64,000 nucleotides of DNA from Delphinapterus leucas (GCF_002288925.2 NW_022098050.1:7081361-7145360); one strand, 5' to 3'. Shown: positions 10,560-20,640, numbered from the stretch's first letter. The notes: generated from the sequence alone by a model not told the origin. Numbers and translations: made by a program.

Positions 10560-11215
10560 CTTAATAAAGATGTTTAAGACATTCATCAAATCTACAGACA
10601 CAAAACTGGGTGGTATAGCTGATGTAAGAGATGTTAGAATCAAAATTCAACAAAGATTTTGACAGTCTGGAAGGTTGGCCAACACTTGCAAGATAAATGT
10701 GGGCATTTGAACTTAAAATTTAATAAAAAATAGGGACTTCCCTGGTGGCGCAGTGGTTAAGAATCCACCTGCCAATGCAGGGGACACGGGTTCGAGCCCT
10801 GGTCCAGGAAGATCCCACATGCCGCAGAGCAAGTAAACCTGTGCGCCACAGCTACTGAGCCTGCACTCTAGAGCCCGGGAGCCACAACTACTGAGCCCGT
10901 GTGCCACAACTACTAAAGCCCATGCGCCTAGAACCTGTGCTCTGCAGCAAGAGAAGCCACCGCAGTGAGAAGCCCACTCACTGCAATGAAGAGTAGCCCC
11001 CGCTCGCCACAACTAGAGAAAACCCGCGCACGGCAACGAAGACCCAATGCAGCCAAAAATAAACAAATAAATTTACACACAAAAAAAGAAAGTTCTGGGA
11101 GTTTCACTGACAACAAATTTAATAAGAGGTAGCTGTATATTGTGAGTGTTAAGAAAGCTGATGTGGTTGGAGGCTGAATGAAGAGAAATGTAGGATGCAG
11201 GTCTCATGTGGCCGT
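10560..11215 (+). mobile_element. CR1/L3-type LINE fragment split by a SINE
   Basis: The pieces 10560-10732 and 11089-11215 read in one direction as the late reverse-transcriptase region of a CR1-clade LINE (mammalian L3). The translated pattern DTKLGGIADV with following KIQQ is characteristic, and after the SINE the GVSLTTNLI-like stretch and the KKADVV-like stretch are recognisable despite frameshifts. It is very old and non-functional. Confidence 0.7.
10733..11088 (+). mobile_element. CHR-1 SINE (full length)
   Basis: Complete tRNA-derived SINE. The Pol III A box TGGCGCAGTGG is at 10746-10756 and the B box GGTTCGAGCC at 10789-10798. The long CHR-1 body with repeated ACAACTACTGAGCC-type units follows and ends in an A-rich tail. 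It separates two parts of the CR1/L3 LINE. The tRNA-like head is part of the retroposon and not a functional tRNA gene. Confidence 0.93.
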
Positions 11216-11238
11216 AGAGACCACATTGGTAGTTGCAT

Positions 11239-11425
11239 AACAATTACCAATTCCACATTAGTGGCAACGTGTTTCCCAGAGGTTGTTTTGTTTTGTTCCT
11301 CCACTCTCAGGAAGCATCAAATGCCCAATCAGGTGACTTTAAAATGGTCAGTCTAAAACTACAATAAACATGTTCTGGGGTGAGCAAATAAGGGTCTTCA
11401 GAGAATGCAAAGAAACTACAGTGAA
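11239..11425 (-). repeat. Inverted duplicate, arm B (uninterrupted)
   Basis: 187 bp whose reverse complement matches arm A at 8653-8997 with seven mismatches, without the L1. It lies between the CR1/L3 fragment on the left and an L2 fragment on the right. It has no A-tail and no visible target duplication. Confidence 0.9.
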
Positions 11426-11444
11426 TCCCATTTTTTAAAGCTCA

Positions 11445-11860
11445 TGTATTTCTACAACGAGATTTACTGAAAACCTCCTATGTGCCAGACCCTGTTCTAG
11501 GTTCTGGGGATACAAACTTTTTGCCCCCTTATAGGTTAAATTCTATGGGTGGTGGTGGGAGGAGACAGTACACAAAGAAATAAATTATATGAGCTGTCAG
11601 AAAGAGATGAAAGCTTTGGGAAAAAATAAACAGGGAAGGAGGAAAGGTAGTGCTTAAGTGCAAGGGATTATTTGCGATTTTAAATAGGGTGGCAAGGGAT
11701 GGCTTCATTGAAAAAGTGACTTTTGGGCAAAGATTTGATGGCAGTAAAGAACAAGAGAGGTGGATCTCTAGGGGAAGAGCAATCCAGGCAGAGGAAACCA
11801 CAAGTGCAAAGACCTTGATGGGGGATGTGCTTGTCTTATTCAAGAAAAATGAAAGAAGCC
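11445..11860 (-). mobile_element. L2 LINE 3' region
   Basis: Reverse L2: TTTACTGAAAACCTCCTATG, GTGCCAGACCCTGTTCTAGG, then AAGCAGGG-like and GCAATCCAGGCAGAGGAAAC followed by CACAAGTGCAAAGACCTTGA. The order matches the L2 3' end read backwards over more than 400 bp. Confidence 0.85.
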
Positions 11861-12284
11861 CTAATTGAAATATTGTGTTCAGTCCTAGGCCTTATCTTTA
11901 CTCGTTTTAGCTGAGTATAAAAGTGAAATATTTGGAAACAAAGGATGTAAAAAATAAGAAAAAATTTGAAGACAGTATAAATCACCCACTATTCAAGTAT
12001 TCTTGATACTTTGGCACATTTCCTTTCAGCATATAAGTAGACTGACATGCAGAAGTAGCAGAAAATAGCAAAGGTGAATTGAGATTTATTTTTTTAGGGG
12101 CTGTCTGGGGCTCCATTTCTAGTTCTAGTGATTCAATTCTGCATTCCTAGCATGTGGTATTCAAATTTGGGCCTAAGTATACTTTGAAATTACTACCGGT
12201 CAAATCTAGCCCTTGAGGTTCCTTTCACATAGTTGAAATCGTAGATGTTTATGTTATATATCCTCTACATTCAGGGTTTATAAT
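11861..12284. other. Unassigned non-coding sequence
   Basis: AT-rich, no recognisable family; a few phrases near 11980-12040 faintly recall old L1 3' UTR sequence but are too diverged to call. Confidence 0.3.
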
Positions 12285-12430
12285 TTTTAAAGTGCTTGCC
12301 ACTTTGGTAGATGAAAAGTGCCCTCCTACTTTTAGCTTTCATTACTGTTGGTGTTGAGCATTTTTTCCTATGTTTCTTGAGCACTTATAATTCTTCTGTG
12401 ATTTTCCTGCTTACCAATAACCCTTTATAA
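12285..12430 (-). mobile_element. Old LINE-1 3' fragment
   Basis: GTTGGTGTTGAGCATTTTTT followed by CCTATGTTTCTTGAGCACTT is the reverse of the late ORF2 region of old L1 copies. Short and diverged. Confidence 0.5.
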
Positions 12431-12519
12431 CACTCTAAACTAGAGTGTTTCTAGAAGATGCTGTGCTGAATGGTGAAGACTCTCACCTTTCATTCTAGGT
12501 TGTAACCTTCAATGATAGG

Positions 12520-12720
12520 TTGTTACCAAAAATGGCTGTAACAATTTTTCCCTGGTCATGTGCTCTTTTGCAATGTGACTTTGCCCCTCATCCTACCAAG
12601 AAGTAGAGTTGATTTTCCCTCCCTTGAATTTTGGCTGGCTTTGTGACTTACTTTGACAAACAGAATGTGGCAGAAGTGATGATGTGACTTCCCAGCGTGT
12701 CCTTATGTAGAGAGATTTTC
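12520..12720 (+). mobile_element. LTR-like repeat fragment
   Basis: TTTTCCCTCCCTTGAATTTT, GGCTGGCTTTGTGACTTACT and GACAAACAGAATGTGGCAGA form an ordered series that I recognise from old mammalian LTR/MER-type repeats. The 3' half is missing and the family is not fixed. Confidence 0.45.
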
Positions 12721-13406
12721 TGTAAGTTTCTGACTGAGCTTCCCAGAGTCACTGAATCTCCTGCCATTCCCAAGGCCTGCTTGTCCAGCCTTTCCTTCAA
12801 TTCTGCAAAGTCGTTTTGGTTAAAGTTAGCTAGGGTTGATTTCTGTGGCTTGTTACTGAAGGAGAGGCTGAACACGATAAAATCCCAAATTATTAATAAT
12901 CTGAGTAGATTAGGAAGCCAGCAATGTTGACCGTTATAGGTCAGCATGGGCCAGATATGATAAAATTTATTTAAAAAATCATTCTGGTCTCTGTGCTTCC
13001 TCTTCTGAGCCCTTCCTGCCTTCCCCATAACCCACTTATGGGTGCACTCTGCATTTCAGTGAGAGGTGGTGTGCTTGGCCTAGAGTGAGGGCAGAGAAGT
13101 TGCAGAAAATGAGACTCAAGGAAGAGCCTGCTTACCCCTAGTTCTCTGCTGTAGGCAGGAGAGAGAGCTTGGTGGCCTGCTCCCCCTTCTCTGCCACCCT
13201 CCCAGCAGAGTTGGTCTTGATCTGCCCCGTTCCCTGAGTGCTGTAAGATGTAGGAGACCTTTTAATACACAATGATGCCACCAGTTAGAAAATACGATCC
13301 ACTGAGAGCCTTGCAATTTGACCAAGCAAATTAGTCCTCATCCTTGTGGGTAGAGTAAAAAGCCTTGATTTTGATGCATCTTTCGAAGAGGAATGAAGGA
13401 TAGAAA
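12721..13406. other. Unassigned non-coding sequence
   Basis: An open frame of 126 codons on the minus strand at 12648-13028 crosses this area. It shows no domain, overlaps the LTR-like fragment and has a composition typical of chance. No other structure seen. Confidence 0.35.
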
Positions 13407-13408
13407 TA

Positions 13409-13484
13409 TTGGGTTTGCCGAAAATTTCGGGTTTTTCCATAACATCTTACAGAAAAACCCGAATGAACTTTTTGGCCAACCCAA
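13409..13484. mobile_element. Mariner-derived MITE (hairpin)
   Basis: A 76-bp near-palindrome. Left end TTGGGTTTGCCGAAAATTTC and right end (reverse complement) TTGGGTTGGCCAAAAAGTTC are the terminal repeats of the cetartiodactyl mariner family; the arms meet at a short loop (CATC) near 13443. It is flanked by TA on both sides (13407-13408 and 13485-13486), the expected mariner target duplication. The left arm lacks about 4 nt relative to the right arm. No transposase is encoded. Confidence 0.93.
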
Positions 13485-13486
13485 TA

Positions 13487-14250
13487 AGATGGAAGCCTTA
13501 CTTGTCCTTTCAAGTCAGCAGAAGGTTTCTAGACAATTATATGGATTGGCCAGCCTTCAGTTCATCCTTCCACTCTTCTCCTGTTTTTCTGTGCCAGCTG
13601 GCCAGATTTCTAAGGCTCCCAGGGAAAGGATACAATAAATACCCATTATCAAAGGTAATCTGAGACTGAGGGTACAGAGGAATTTGTGGCAGAAGAATTT
13701 GCCCCCGTAGCAACATAACCTTATGAGGACTGAGTTCTCTGGGCTGAGATATGAGCTGAGGGCTCCACTGGTAACCTGGAAAATAGTCCTAAATGGCTTG
13801 GGACTGCAGCCATGAGTATAGGAACCTGCCTCATTCTTGTTCCAGTTCCAGAACAGAAATTAGGTGGACAGAGAGAGGATTTGAGGGGTTGTTTGCCCAG
13901 GAGGATGTCCTACTGAGGGTGCCCTGAATTCCTTGCTCAGCTCATATATGGTTGCCTTCAGCTCATATCTGGGCCCTGATCCAATCCCTTGTGGACAGAA
14001 CAGGAACATAGAGCACCTTGCCTTGATGATGGTAAGTAAAGATGGAAACTTATGGTTGGGCTGCTTTTATCCTTCCACTCATGGTGGAAGGACCTATGAG
14101 TCTTCAGAGCTTAACCCTCACAGAGTCCACTGTGGTATCCTTCAGGTGGGCACCAGTGCCTCCAGTCCTATCCCTGTATTATATTTCCAGTCAAGTTCCT
14201 GGACATTTAGCAACTCCTACCATCCCCTCCCATGCACTATAATCTTATAA
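13487..14250. other. Unassigned non-coding sequence
   Basis: Contains a frame of 105 codons at 13933-14250 with no recognisable domain, and a donor-like GATGGTAAGTA at 14028-14038. Two copies of the motif CAGCTCATAT at 13938 and 13959 and TATGAGCTGAG at 13750 form small repeats. I see no convincing exon. Confidence 0.35.
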
Positions 14251-14454
14251 TTTTAGTTCAGGACAGGGCCTTAGAAGCTGTCTAGACAGCTGCTCCATTT
14301 TAAAGACATGGGAACTAGGAGTAGAGCTTAGGAGTACACACTGTAAGTTGGGATCCTGAGGTCACCTTCTATGACAGTAAAATAATTCTATAAATGAAAT
14401 ATTTTTGGAAGGGAGTGTTACGGTGAAGTCCCAAGGACGAAACATGTAATTGTC

Positions 14455-14925
14455 AAGGTCAGTGTAAGATCCTTATATAAATGGAATAATACAAGCTAGA
14501 TTGTTTTTGTGTCTGGCTGATTTAGTTACAAATAATGCTTTTTATTTATTTATTTATTTTTGGCCATGCTGTGCGGCTTGTGGGATCTTAGTTCCCCGAC
14601 TAGGGATTGAACCTGTGCCCCCTACAATGGAAGTGTGGAGTCCTAACCACTGGACTGCCAGGGAATTCTCATACAAATAGTGCTTTTGAGATTCATCCAC
14701 GTTGTAGTGTGCATTGAGAGTACATTCTTTTTTATTGCTGAGTGGTATTCCATTTTATGGATATACCTCAATTTATTCATTCATTCACCTGTTGATGTAT
14801 CTATGGGTTGTCTCTGGCTTTTGGCTATTTTGAATAAAGCCACTATGAACATTGATGTGCGTATCTTTGGTGGACATATATTTTTACCTCTTGGTAAATA
14901 TCTAGGATTAGACTTGCTGACTTGG
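14455..14925 (-). mobile_element. LINE-1 3' UTR region split by a SINE
   Basis: Pieces 14455-14526 and 14688-14925 together read as old L1 sequence in minus orientation: TTGTTTTTGTGTCTGGCTGA before the SINE, and TTGAGATTCATCCACGTTGT, ATTGCTGAGTGGTATTCCAT and AATAAAGCCACTATGAACAT after it. Confidence 0.78.
14543..14671 (-). mobile_element. Short tRNA-derived SINE (older CHR-type)
   Basis: Reverse-orientation SINE with T-rich tail at the left, GTGCGGCTTGTGGGATCTTA, GACTAGGGATTGAACCTGTG (B-box region) and CCACTGGACTGCCAGGGAAT at the head. A 16-bp duplication TACAAATARTGCTTTT flanks it at 14527-14542 and 14672-14687 with one mismatch. It sits inside an old L1. Confidence 0.85.
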
Positions 14926-14929
14926 GAGG

Positions 14930-15065
14930 CATAGATTTTAATAGCAGCTCTGCCACTAATTTATATACCCTCTCTGGTCCTCAGAGTCTTCATTTGTAAA
15001 AGGAAGGGGTTGGACTAGATGAGTCTCCTGAAACTGTGCTCCTTAAATTCTCTAGATTCTGAATC
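14930..15065 (+). mobile_element. MIR/THER-type SINE fragment
   Basis: CTCTGCCACTAATTTATATA, TCTTCATTTGTAAAAGGAAG and GGTTGGACTAGATGAGTCTC follow the order of a THER1/MIR3-like core and tail. Confidence 0.6.
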
Positions 15066-15206
15066 TGTTGGTTGGGGGAGAGAGGAATGAACAGTGAAGG
15101 ACTGTCCCTAGACAGCTTCACTGATGCCTAAACATTGACCTTCCCTATTGGAGTTCATTTGAAGAAGAAAGTGTTCCATGAATAGGAATGCTTAAAAACC
15201 ATTGGC

Positions 15207-15430
15207 TGGGCTTCCCTGGTGGCGCAGTGGTTGAGAGTCCACCTGCCAATGCAGGGGACACGGGTTCGTGCCCCGGTCCGGGAAGATCCCACATGCCGCG
15301 GAGCAGCTAGGCCCGTGAGCCATGGCCGCTGAGCCTGCGCGTCCGGAGCCTGTGCTCCGCAGTGGGAGAGGCCACAACAGTGAGAGGCCCGTGTACAGCA
15401 AAAAACAAAAAACAAACAAACAAACAAAAA
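15207..15430 (+). mobile_element. CHR-2 SINE (full length)
   Basis: Complete CHR-2 element: CTTCCCTGGTGGCGCAGTGG at the head with A box, GGGTTCGTGCCCC as B box near 15263, the CCATGGCCGCTGAGCCTGCG body and a (CAAA)n-rich tail. Imperfect duplication AAAAACCATTGGC at 15194-15205 and its copy AAAAACATTGGC at 15431-15442. Read through gives the 90- and 75-codon frames on the minus strand, which are not genes. Confidence 0.94.
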
Positions 15431-15664
15431 AAAAACATTGGCCTACATGATCTCTAAGATTCCTTTGACTCTGTAAAATTTTTGGAGTCTATGAGAGAAT
15501 TTGCCTTCTTCCAAACTTCTATGAGTAGTGTTCTGGGAACAACATCTAAGGTCACAGAATAGCAATCTTGGGTGAAAATCACCTCTCTTTTCTCTTTATA
15601 TATGGCAGAAGGTGAAACTAAGCTGTAACTGAGCTGAAATACATCCTTAAAAGGACATTTCAGA

Positions 15665-17277
15665 CTTCTGATCCAGACAAGATGGTATAGACATACTTTT
15701 CCCTGTTCCTCCCAGCTAAATACAATTACAAACCCTGGAAATAATGTAAAAGGCAACCAAAGGAGAAGTCTGAAAGGTGGTAAGAGAAAGGAAAACTGGT
15801 TTGGGACCCCAGAATTAGAAGAACCACACAGCTGCAGGGTGTCTTATGACCACCCCCACCAACAGAAGAAGGTAACCAGACCTGTCTTTTTTCTGGACCC
15901 CCAACTTAGCAATAGAAGACAGCCCAAGTTGGCTCATTCCTCCCCCAGATCAGATGAAAGTCCTTCTGACAACACCAGGCAATCCCAGCACCACCGATAA
16001 GGGGGATTGATGGGGAGCATTGCCAACAGTGCTTGGTTGGGGGAAGTGCTCTCCTTCCCTGCACAGCCTGAGACTCCCCTTCCCTCCTGAGAGGAACTGA
16101 GAGAGATCTAGGTGGGCAACAGCAGCAAGGGAGATCTCAGCACAAGAGGCCCAGCAGGCCAGGAAGACTCTGTCCCTGTGGGCCTAAGACTCCCCTCCCC
16201 CACCCACAGACACCTGCCTGCCTGCCCTAGGAAACCCCTTCTGCCCCGTCAAGCAACACACAAATGAAAAACTGGAAAATCTGGGCAAAAAAAGAGACCT
16301 TTCTAAAGAAGAGGATATACAGATGGCGAATAGGCATGTGAAAAGACGTTCATATCATTAGGCATCAGGGAAATGCACATTAAAATCATGATACCAAATG
16401 CTGATGAGGATGTGGAGAAACTGGATCACTCACACATTGCTGGTGGGAATATAAAATGGTTGTATGACTCTGGAAAACAGCTTGACAGTCTCTTAAAAAA
16501 ACTAAATATGCAACTACCATATGACCCAGCAGTTGTAACCTTGGGCATTTATCCCAGAGAAATGAAAACTTATGTTCACATAAAAATCTGTATACAAATG
16601 TTCGTAGCAGCTTTGTTTATAAAAGCCCCAAACTGGAAACAACCCAGGTGTCTTTCAACTGGTAAGTGGTTAAGTAAACTGTGGTATGTCCATACTGTGG
16701 AGCACTTTGCAGCATTAAAAAGGAATGAATTACTGATACACATAACAACTTGGATGACCCTCCAGAGAATTATGTTGAATGAAAAAAGCCAATCCCCAAA
16801 GGTTGCATACTGTGTGATTCCATGTATATAACATTTTTGAAATTACACAGTTTTAGAAAGGAGAACAGATTAGTAGTTTCCAGGTGCCAGGGGTTAAGGA
16901 CTTGGTTGTGGAGAGAGAGAAGATGGGGGTCCTAGAAGGAGGTGGGTTTCGTTATGAAAGGGCAACGGAGTTATCCTTGGGGTGATGGAACTGGTTTGTA
17001 TCCTGACTGTGGTGGCGGTCACAGGAACCTACATGTGGAATGAAATTGTATTAAAACTAAACACATACACAAATGAGTACAAATAAAATTGGGGGAATCT
17101 GAATAAGATGGATGGATTGTATTAATGTCACCACCCTGATACCATACCAGAGTTTTGTAATTTGTCACCATTGAGGGAAAGTGAGTAAAGGGTACACAGG
17201 CGCTCTCTGTATTATTTCCTTAAACAGCATGGGAATCTACAGTTATTTCAATAAAAAGTTCAATTAAAAAAGGAGGC
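15665..17277 (+). mobile_element. LINE-1 with 5' UTR joined to ORF2 end (large internal deletion)
   Basis: The left part (15665 to about 16270) reads as an L1 5' end with CCAGACAAGATGG near its start and a GC-richer leader. The right part (about 16290-17277) is the end of ORF2 and the 3' UTR. About 4-5 kb of ORF1 and ORF2 that should lie between are absent. CATTTCAGA flanks the whole at 15656-15664 and 17278-17286, so it inserted as one unit or lost the middle afterwards. Divergence is moderate to high. The 5' UTR identification is by style and position, the 3' identification is firm. Confidence 0.72.
16373..16831 (+). pseudogene. L1 ORF2p C-terminal remnant (152 aa open)
   Basis: Open frame encoding the end of L1 ORF2p: LPYDPAVVTLGIYPREMKTY at about residues 48-67 followed by the AALFIKAPNWKQPRCLSTG region. 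It lacks all catalytic domains and the cysteine motif is absent because the frame starts downstream of it. It belongs to the internally deleted L1. Confidence 0.82.
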
Positions 17278-18350
17278 CATTTCAGAAACAAGGAAGTAGG
17301 TGGTGGACACATACCCCAACCCTAGGAAGAGCAGATGTTTGAGGGAAGTAGGGCCACTCTTCACTCCTAGAGAGGACAGTGACTGGGGAGGTTTTCTTGA
17401 CAGCATGTGAGATGCAGGCGGCCACACTTGCCTGTTCCTGAAGAGAGTTCTTAAGTACCTAGTGCTCTTTATTTAAATTTGAAAAATGAGGTAGCCTGCT
17501 TTTGTTTGGGCCTGCCACTAAAGGAAACTGTAATTAGTGCAGTATTTTCAGGAGCACTAGGGCTCCTACCCATTAGTCATACTGGATCCAGGATGTTTTA
17601 ATTGCCTTTTTTATAACAAGTGCCTTGACAGACACTTTTGTCTTCACTCAATATGTGAAAAAAGAAAATTTCCACAACCCCCAAACACCACAGCTTAGAA
17701 GAAAAACCCTTTTGAGAAAGGATGTTTTGAATATAACATCACATCACTGATGGAATTTAATTATATATGAACACTTAAGTTTAGCACCTTGTAGCCAATT
17801 TTTACATTTGCGATTTTAGGTTTCTTTAATATATTTGCTCAGTATGCCAGATGTAACTTATTTTTCTCTAAATACTGAGTCTGCAGGGAAGTTTCCTCTC
17901 CAAGTCAAGGATGGCTACAGGAGACAGAGACGATTGAACTTGCAAGGCTGTTGAAAATTGCCAGGAAGTGGTGACAAGGCAGTGATTTAGGGGATTCCTA
18001 GTGCTCGACCCAGTCCCCTCTTAAGGGCCAATATACTCTTACCCCAGCTGCTGGGAATATCGATTACTGATGGCTCACAGATGAGCCCCTCCCTGGAAAC
18101 CCTCGGGGGCTTCAGGGAACTTCCTCACCCAAGATGAGGCCACCTCCCAAGGGTGGCCTGGGGTCAAAGACTGGCAGAGCCTCAATTGAGGACAACCCTA
18201 AGGGGCCATCTCAGCTCCACAAGTCGCATTAGGACCTGCTGAGGTTTTGGTTGCAGATACCTTTTGAGTCAGTTTCCCCTTTATCACTCCCTTATAGGTG
18301 TATCTCCCGAGGTCACTCCTCCCTGAAACTTCTGCACACAACTCTTCATC
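17278..18350. other. Unassigned, possibly unique sequence
   Basis: No repeat recognised between the L1 end and about 18350. The part 17430-17890 is AT-rich with homeodomain-like ATTA motifs and looks unlike the surrounding repeats. There is no coding frame. It could be ordinary unique intergenic DNA or a conserved non-coding element; sequence alone does not decide. Confidence 0.35.
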
Positions 18351-19310
18351 AGAGTCGACCTCCAGGGAACTCACTCTAAGATGGTATCTTTGATCGGGTT
18401 CCCTGAAAGCAGAGCCTGAGGGGGACTTGGGTGCAGGTGGTTTATTAGGGAGGTGACCCTAGGTATCAAAAGTGAGGGAGCAGAAGGGTGAAACAGGAAA
18501 GAAAGAAAAGTCAATAAGAGGTGTATCATTGAGCTGGTGATGGCTGTGGGCCCCTGGGGATTGATCTCTCTGGGGATGTCTGAGGAACATGTATTGAGAG
18601 AATGTGGCTCAGATTTGTCTCACCAAATAATGGGAAGCTGGGGGCATTTATCCATATACTATTGCTCCCAATTAAAGGATTGTCCCTAAGGACACTAATC
18701 TGGTTGTCCTGTGCAGACTGAGCCATTTTTCAGGGTTTCTGAGAGTACCTCGCTACAGAAAATCAAAGAGGCCCAGCAGATGTGTGAGGTGGGGTGTTCG
18801 GCAGCTTGCAGGGACATTATCCACCCCAGCTAGCCAAAATCAGAGGTAGCTGAGGGTCTGTGGTGTGGGGTACTCAGAGTCTGCTACTCAGGGGAAAGAG
18901 CGCCAGCACTCTTATTTAACAGGAGTTCGAGAAGCTCCTATATTGCAGGGGGAATTTCCAGGGCGAACTCTATCCTTTCACGCCGAGTCTCAGTATGTGG
19001 CACAGGACTAGCAGTGGAAAGAAGGGATATACAAAAGTCGAAAGGAGACCAATTAAAAGGTCTTTTGTTTACTTGCCTGCTGAGCTGGTTGAGCAGTCAG
19101 TCATTTTATTGGTCCCACTTGTCTCTGTGTCAAGCTAGACCTGTAAAAATTAGGTACTGATATGAAGTCCTAGGATATCCAAATTGTAAGATGTGTTTAC
19201 CTTCAGAAATTGAGAGGAAGTAAGATTGGTTTCTGAAAAAAAAATACACAGGAGAAAACCAATGAGAAAACATCAGTGGTTGATCTGTGTCCACTTTGAA
19301 ATGTTCAGGC
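18351..19310. other. Unassigned, possibly an old interspersed repeat
   Basis: The segment 18380-19060 has phrases such as GAAAGCAGAGCCTGAGGGGG and GGTGCAGGTGGTTTATTAGG that recall a medium-reiterated mammalian repeat. I cannot name the family. No exon or RNA gene seen. Confidence 0.35.
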
Positions 19311-19500
19311 CAGTGGCTCTCAAAGCATGGTCCCCAGACTAGCAGCATCAGCATCACCTGGGGACTTGTTAGAAATGGAAATTATTGGGTCTCACCACAG
19401 ACCTACTGAATCTGAAACTGTGGGAGTTGGGCCCAGCTGTCTGTGCCTTCACAAGCTCTTCCAGGGATTATGATGGGAGCTAAAGTCGAAGAACTACCTG
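19311..19500. mobile_element. MER5A-like hAT element
   Basis: Starts with CAGTGGCTCTCAAAGCATGG, contains CAGCATCAGCATCACCTGGG and CCTACTGAATCTGAAACTGT, and ends with a diverged inverted copy of the start. This is the MER5A pattern over its whole length. Non-autonomous, no coding sequence. Confidence 0.86.
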
Positions 19501-19702
19501 TCTAATTCCAGATCATTAGCTTGTACCTGTGATTTCAGCAACGAAACCATGGATTTAATTCACAAATTTTGCTCCAGGTAGGCAGGTTTAGAAATGAAGG
19601 GGCATAAAGTGAAAAGTTATTCAACAAGCATTCCCTTTGTTAGTCTCTGTTGCGTAGGTATAACATGAAGGCAAATTTTAAAGATTTTAAAAGCATCGAG
19701 AA

Positions 19703-19919
19703 CAGAGGTCCCTAACCTTTTTGGCATCAGGGACCAGTTCGTGGAAGACAGTTTTTCCACGGACAGGGTGGTGGGGGGTGGGAGGGGTATGGTTCAGGCG
19801 GTAATGCGAGTGATGGGGAGCAGCAGATGAACTTCGCTTGCTCGCAGGCCACTCACCTCCCACTGTGCAGCCTGGTTCCTAACAGGCTGAGAACCGGTAC
19901 CGGGGGTTGGGGACCCCTG
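19703..19919. mobile_element. hAT-type non-autonomous DNA transposon with 8-bp duplication
   Basis: Terminal inverted repeats are CAGAGGTCCCTAACC at the left and CAGGGGTCCCCAACCC (reverse complement of the right end). Internal landmarks are CAGGGACCAGTTCGTGGAAG and CTAACAGGCTGAGAACCGGT. The flanks ATCGAGAA (19695-19702) and ATCTAGAA (19920-19927) are an 8-bp duplication with one mismatch, the size expected of hAT transposases. At 217 bp it is a short internally deleted copy. Confidence 0.86.
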
Positions 19920-19989
19920 ATCTAGAAGATAACTTTTAGTCTTTTATGTCTCTATAGTCTGCTATTGCTTACTTCTGTCCTTCCCACCC

Positions 19990-20640
19990 ACAAAACACTG
20001 ATAATCTGCAATGTGCCAAGCCCTCCTACAGATGCTAGGGATGTAGCAGTGAGTGAAACAGACAAAAATTCTTGTCTTCATGGAGCGTGAACTCTGATGG
20101 TGTGTGTGTGTGTGTGTGATGGGGGGAGGCGGGCAGTGAGGAAGTCATCATTAAACACAAAATAAATTACATAGAATATTAGAAGGTGGTAAATTCTCTG
20201 GAGAAAAATAAAGCAGGACAGATGGAGAGAGAGTGCCAGGAATGGTGGAGGGGGTTGCAATTTTATTTTATTTATTTTTTTGCGGTACACGGGCCTCTTA
20301 CTGTTGTGGCCTCTCCCGTTGCGGAGCACAGGCTCCGGACGCGCAGGCTCAGCGGCCATGGCTCACGGGCCCAGCTGCTCTGCGGCACGTGGGATCTTCC
20401 CGGACTGGGGCATGAACCCACGTCCCCTGCATCGGCAGGCGGAGTCTCAACCACTGCGCCACCAGGGAAGCCCCGGGGATTGCAATTTTAAATAGTGTGC
20501 TCAGGGAGGCTTCATCTTGGTAACATTGGAATCAAGTTTTTAAGGGGATGAGGGAGTGAACAGTGCAGATGATTAGGGGAGTGAAAGTTCCAGGCAGAAG
20601 ACCAGCAGGATCAAACAGATGCCCTGAAGTGGGCGTGTGC
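19990..20640 (-). mobile_element. L2 LINE 3' region split by a CHR-2 SINE
   Basis: Pieces 19990-20265 and 20491-20640 are reverse L2: ATGTGCCAAGCCCTCCTACA, GATGTAGCAGTGAGTGAAAC, GAAAAATAAAGCAGGACAGA before the SINE and TTAAATAGTGTGCTCAGGGA after it. A (TG)n tract at 20100-20118 expanded inside it. Confidence 0.85.
20266..20479 (-). mobile_element. CHR-2 SINE
   Basis: Reverse CHR-2 with T-tail at the left, CGGTACACGGGCCTCTTACT, and the head CTGCGCCACCAGGGAAGCCC. The duplication TTGCAATTTTA flanks it at 20255-20265 and 20480-20490. Open frames of 60-101 codons across it are read-through of SINE sequence. Confidence 0.94.

Noticed and set aside
10746..10800. tRNA-like A and B boxes
   Set aside because: They are the head of a CHR-1 SINE. 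No anticodon arm or acceptor pairing fit for a tRNA; the same applies to the other CHR copies.
12648..13028. 126-codon open frame on the minus strand
   Set aside because: No domain, no exon boundaries, overlaps an LTR-like fragment and has a composition typical of random AT-rich sequence.
13933..14250. 105-codon plus-strand frame with a GTAAGT-like donor inside
   Set aside because: No initiation context, no matching acceptor downstream and no protein-like pattern; left as non-coding.
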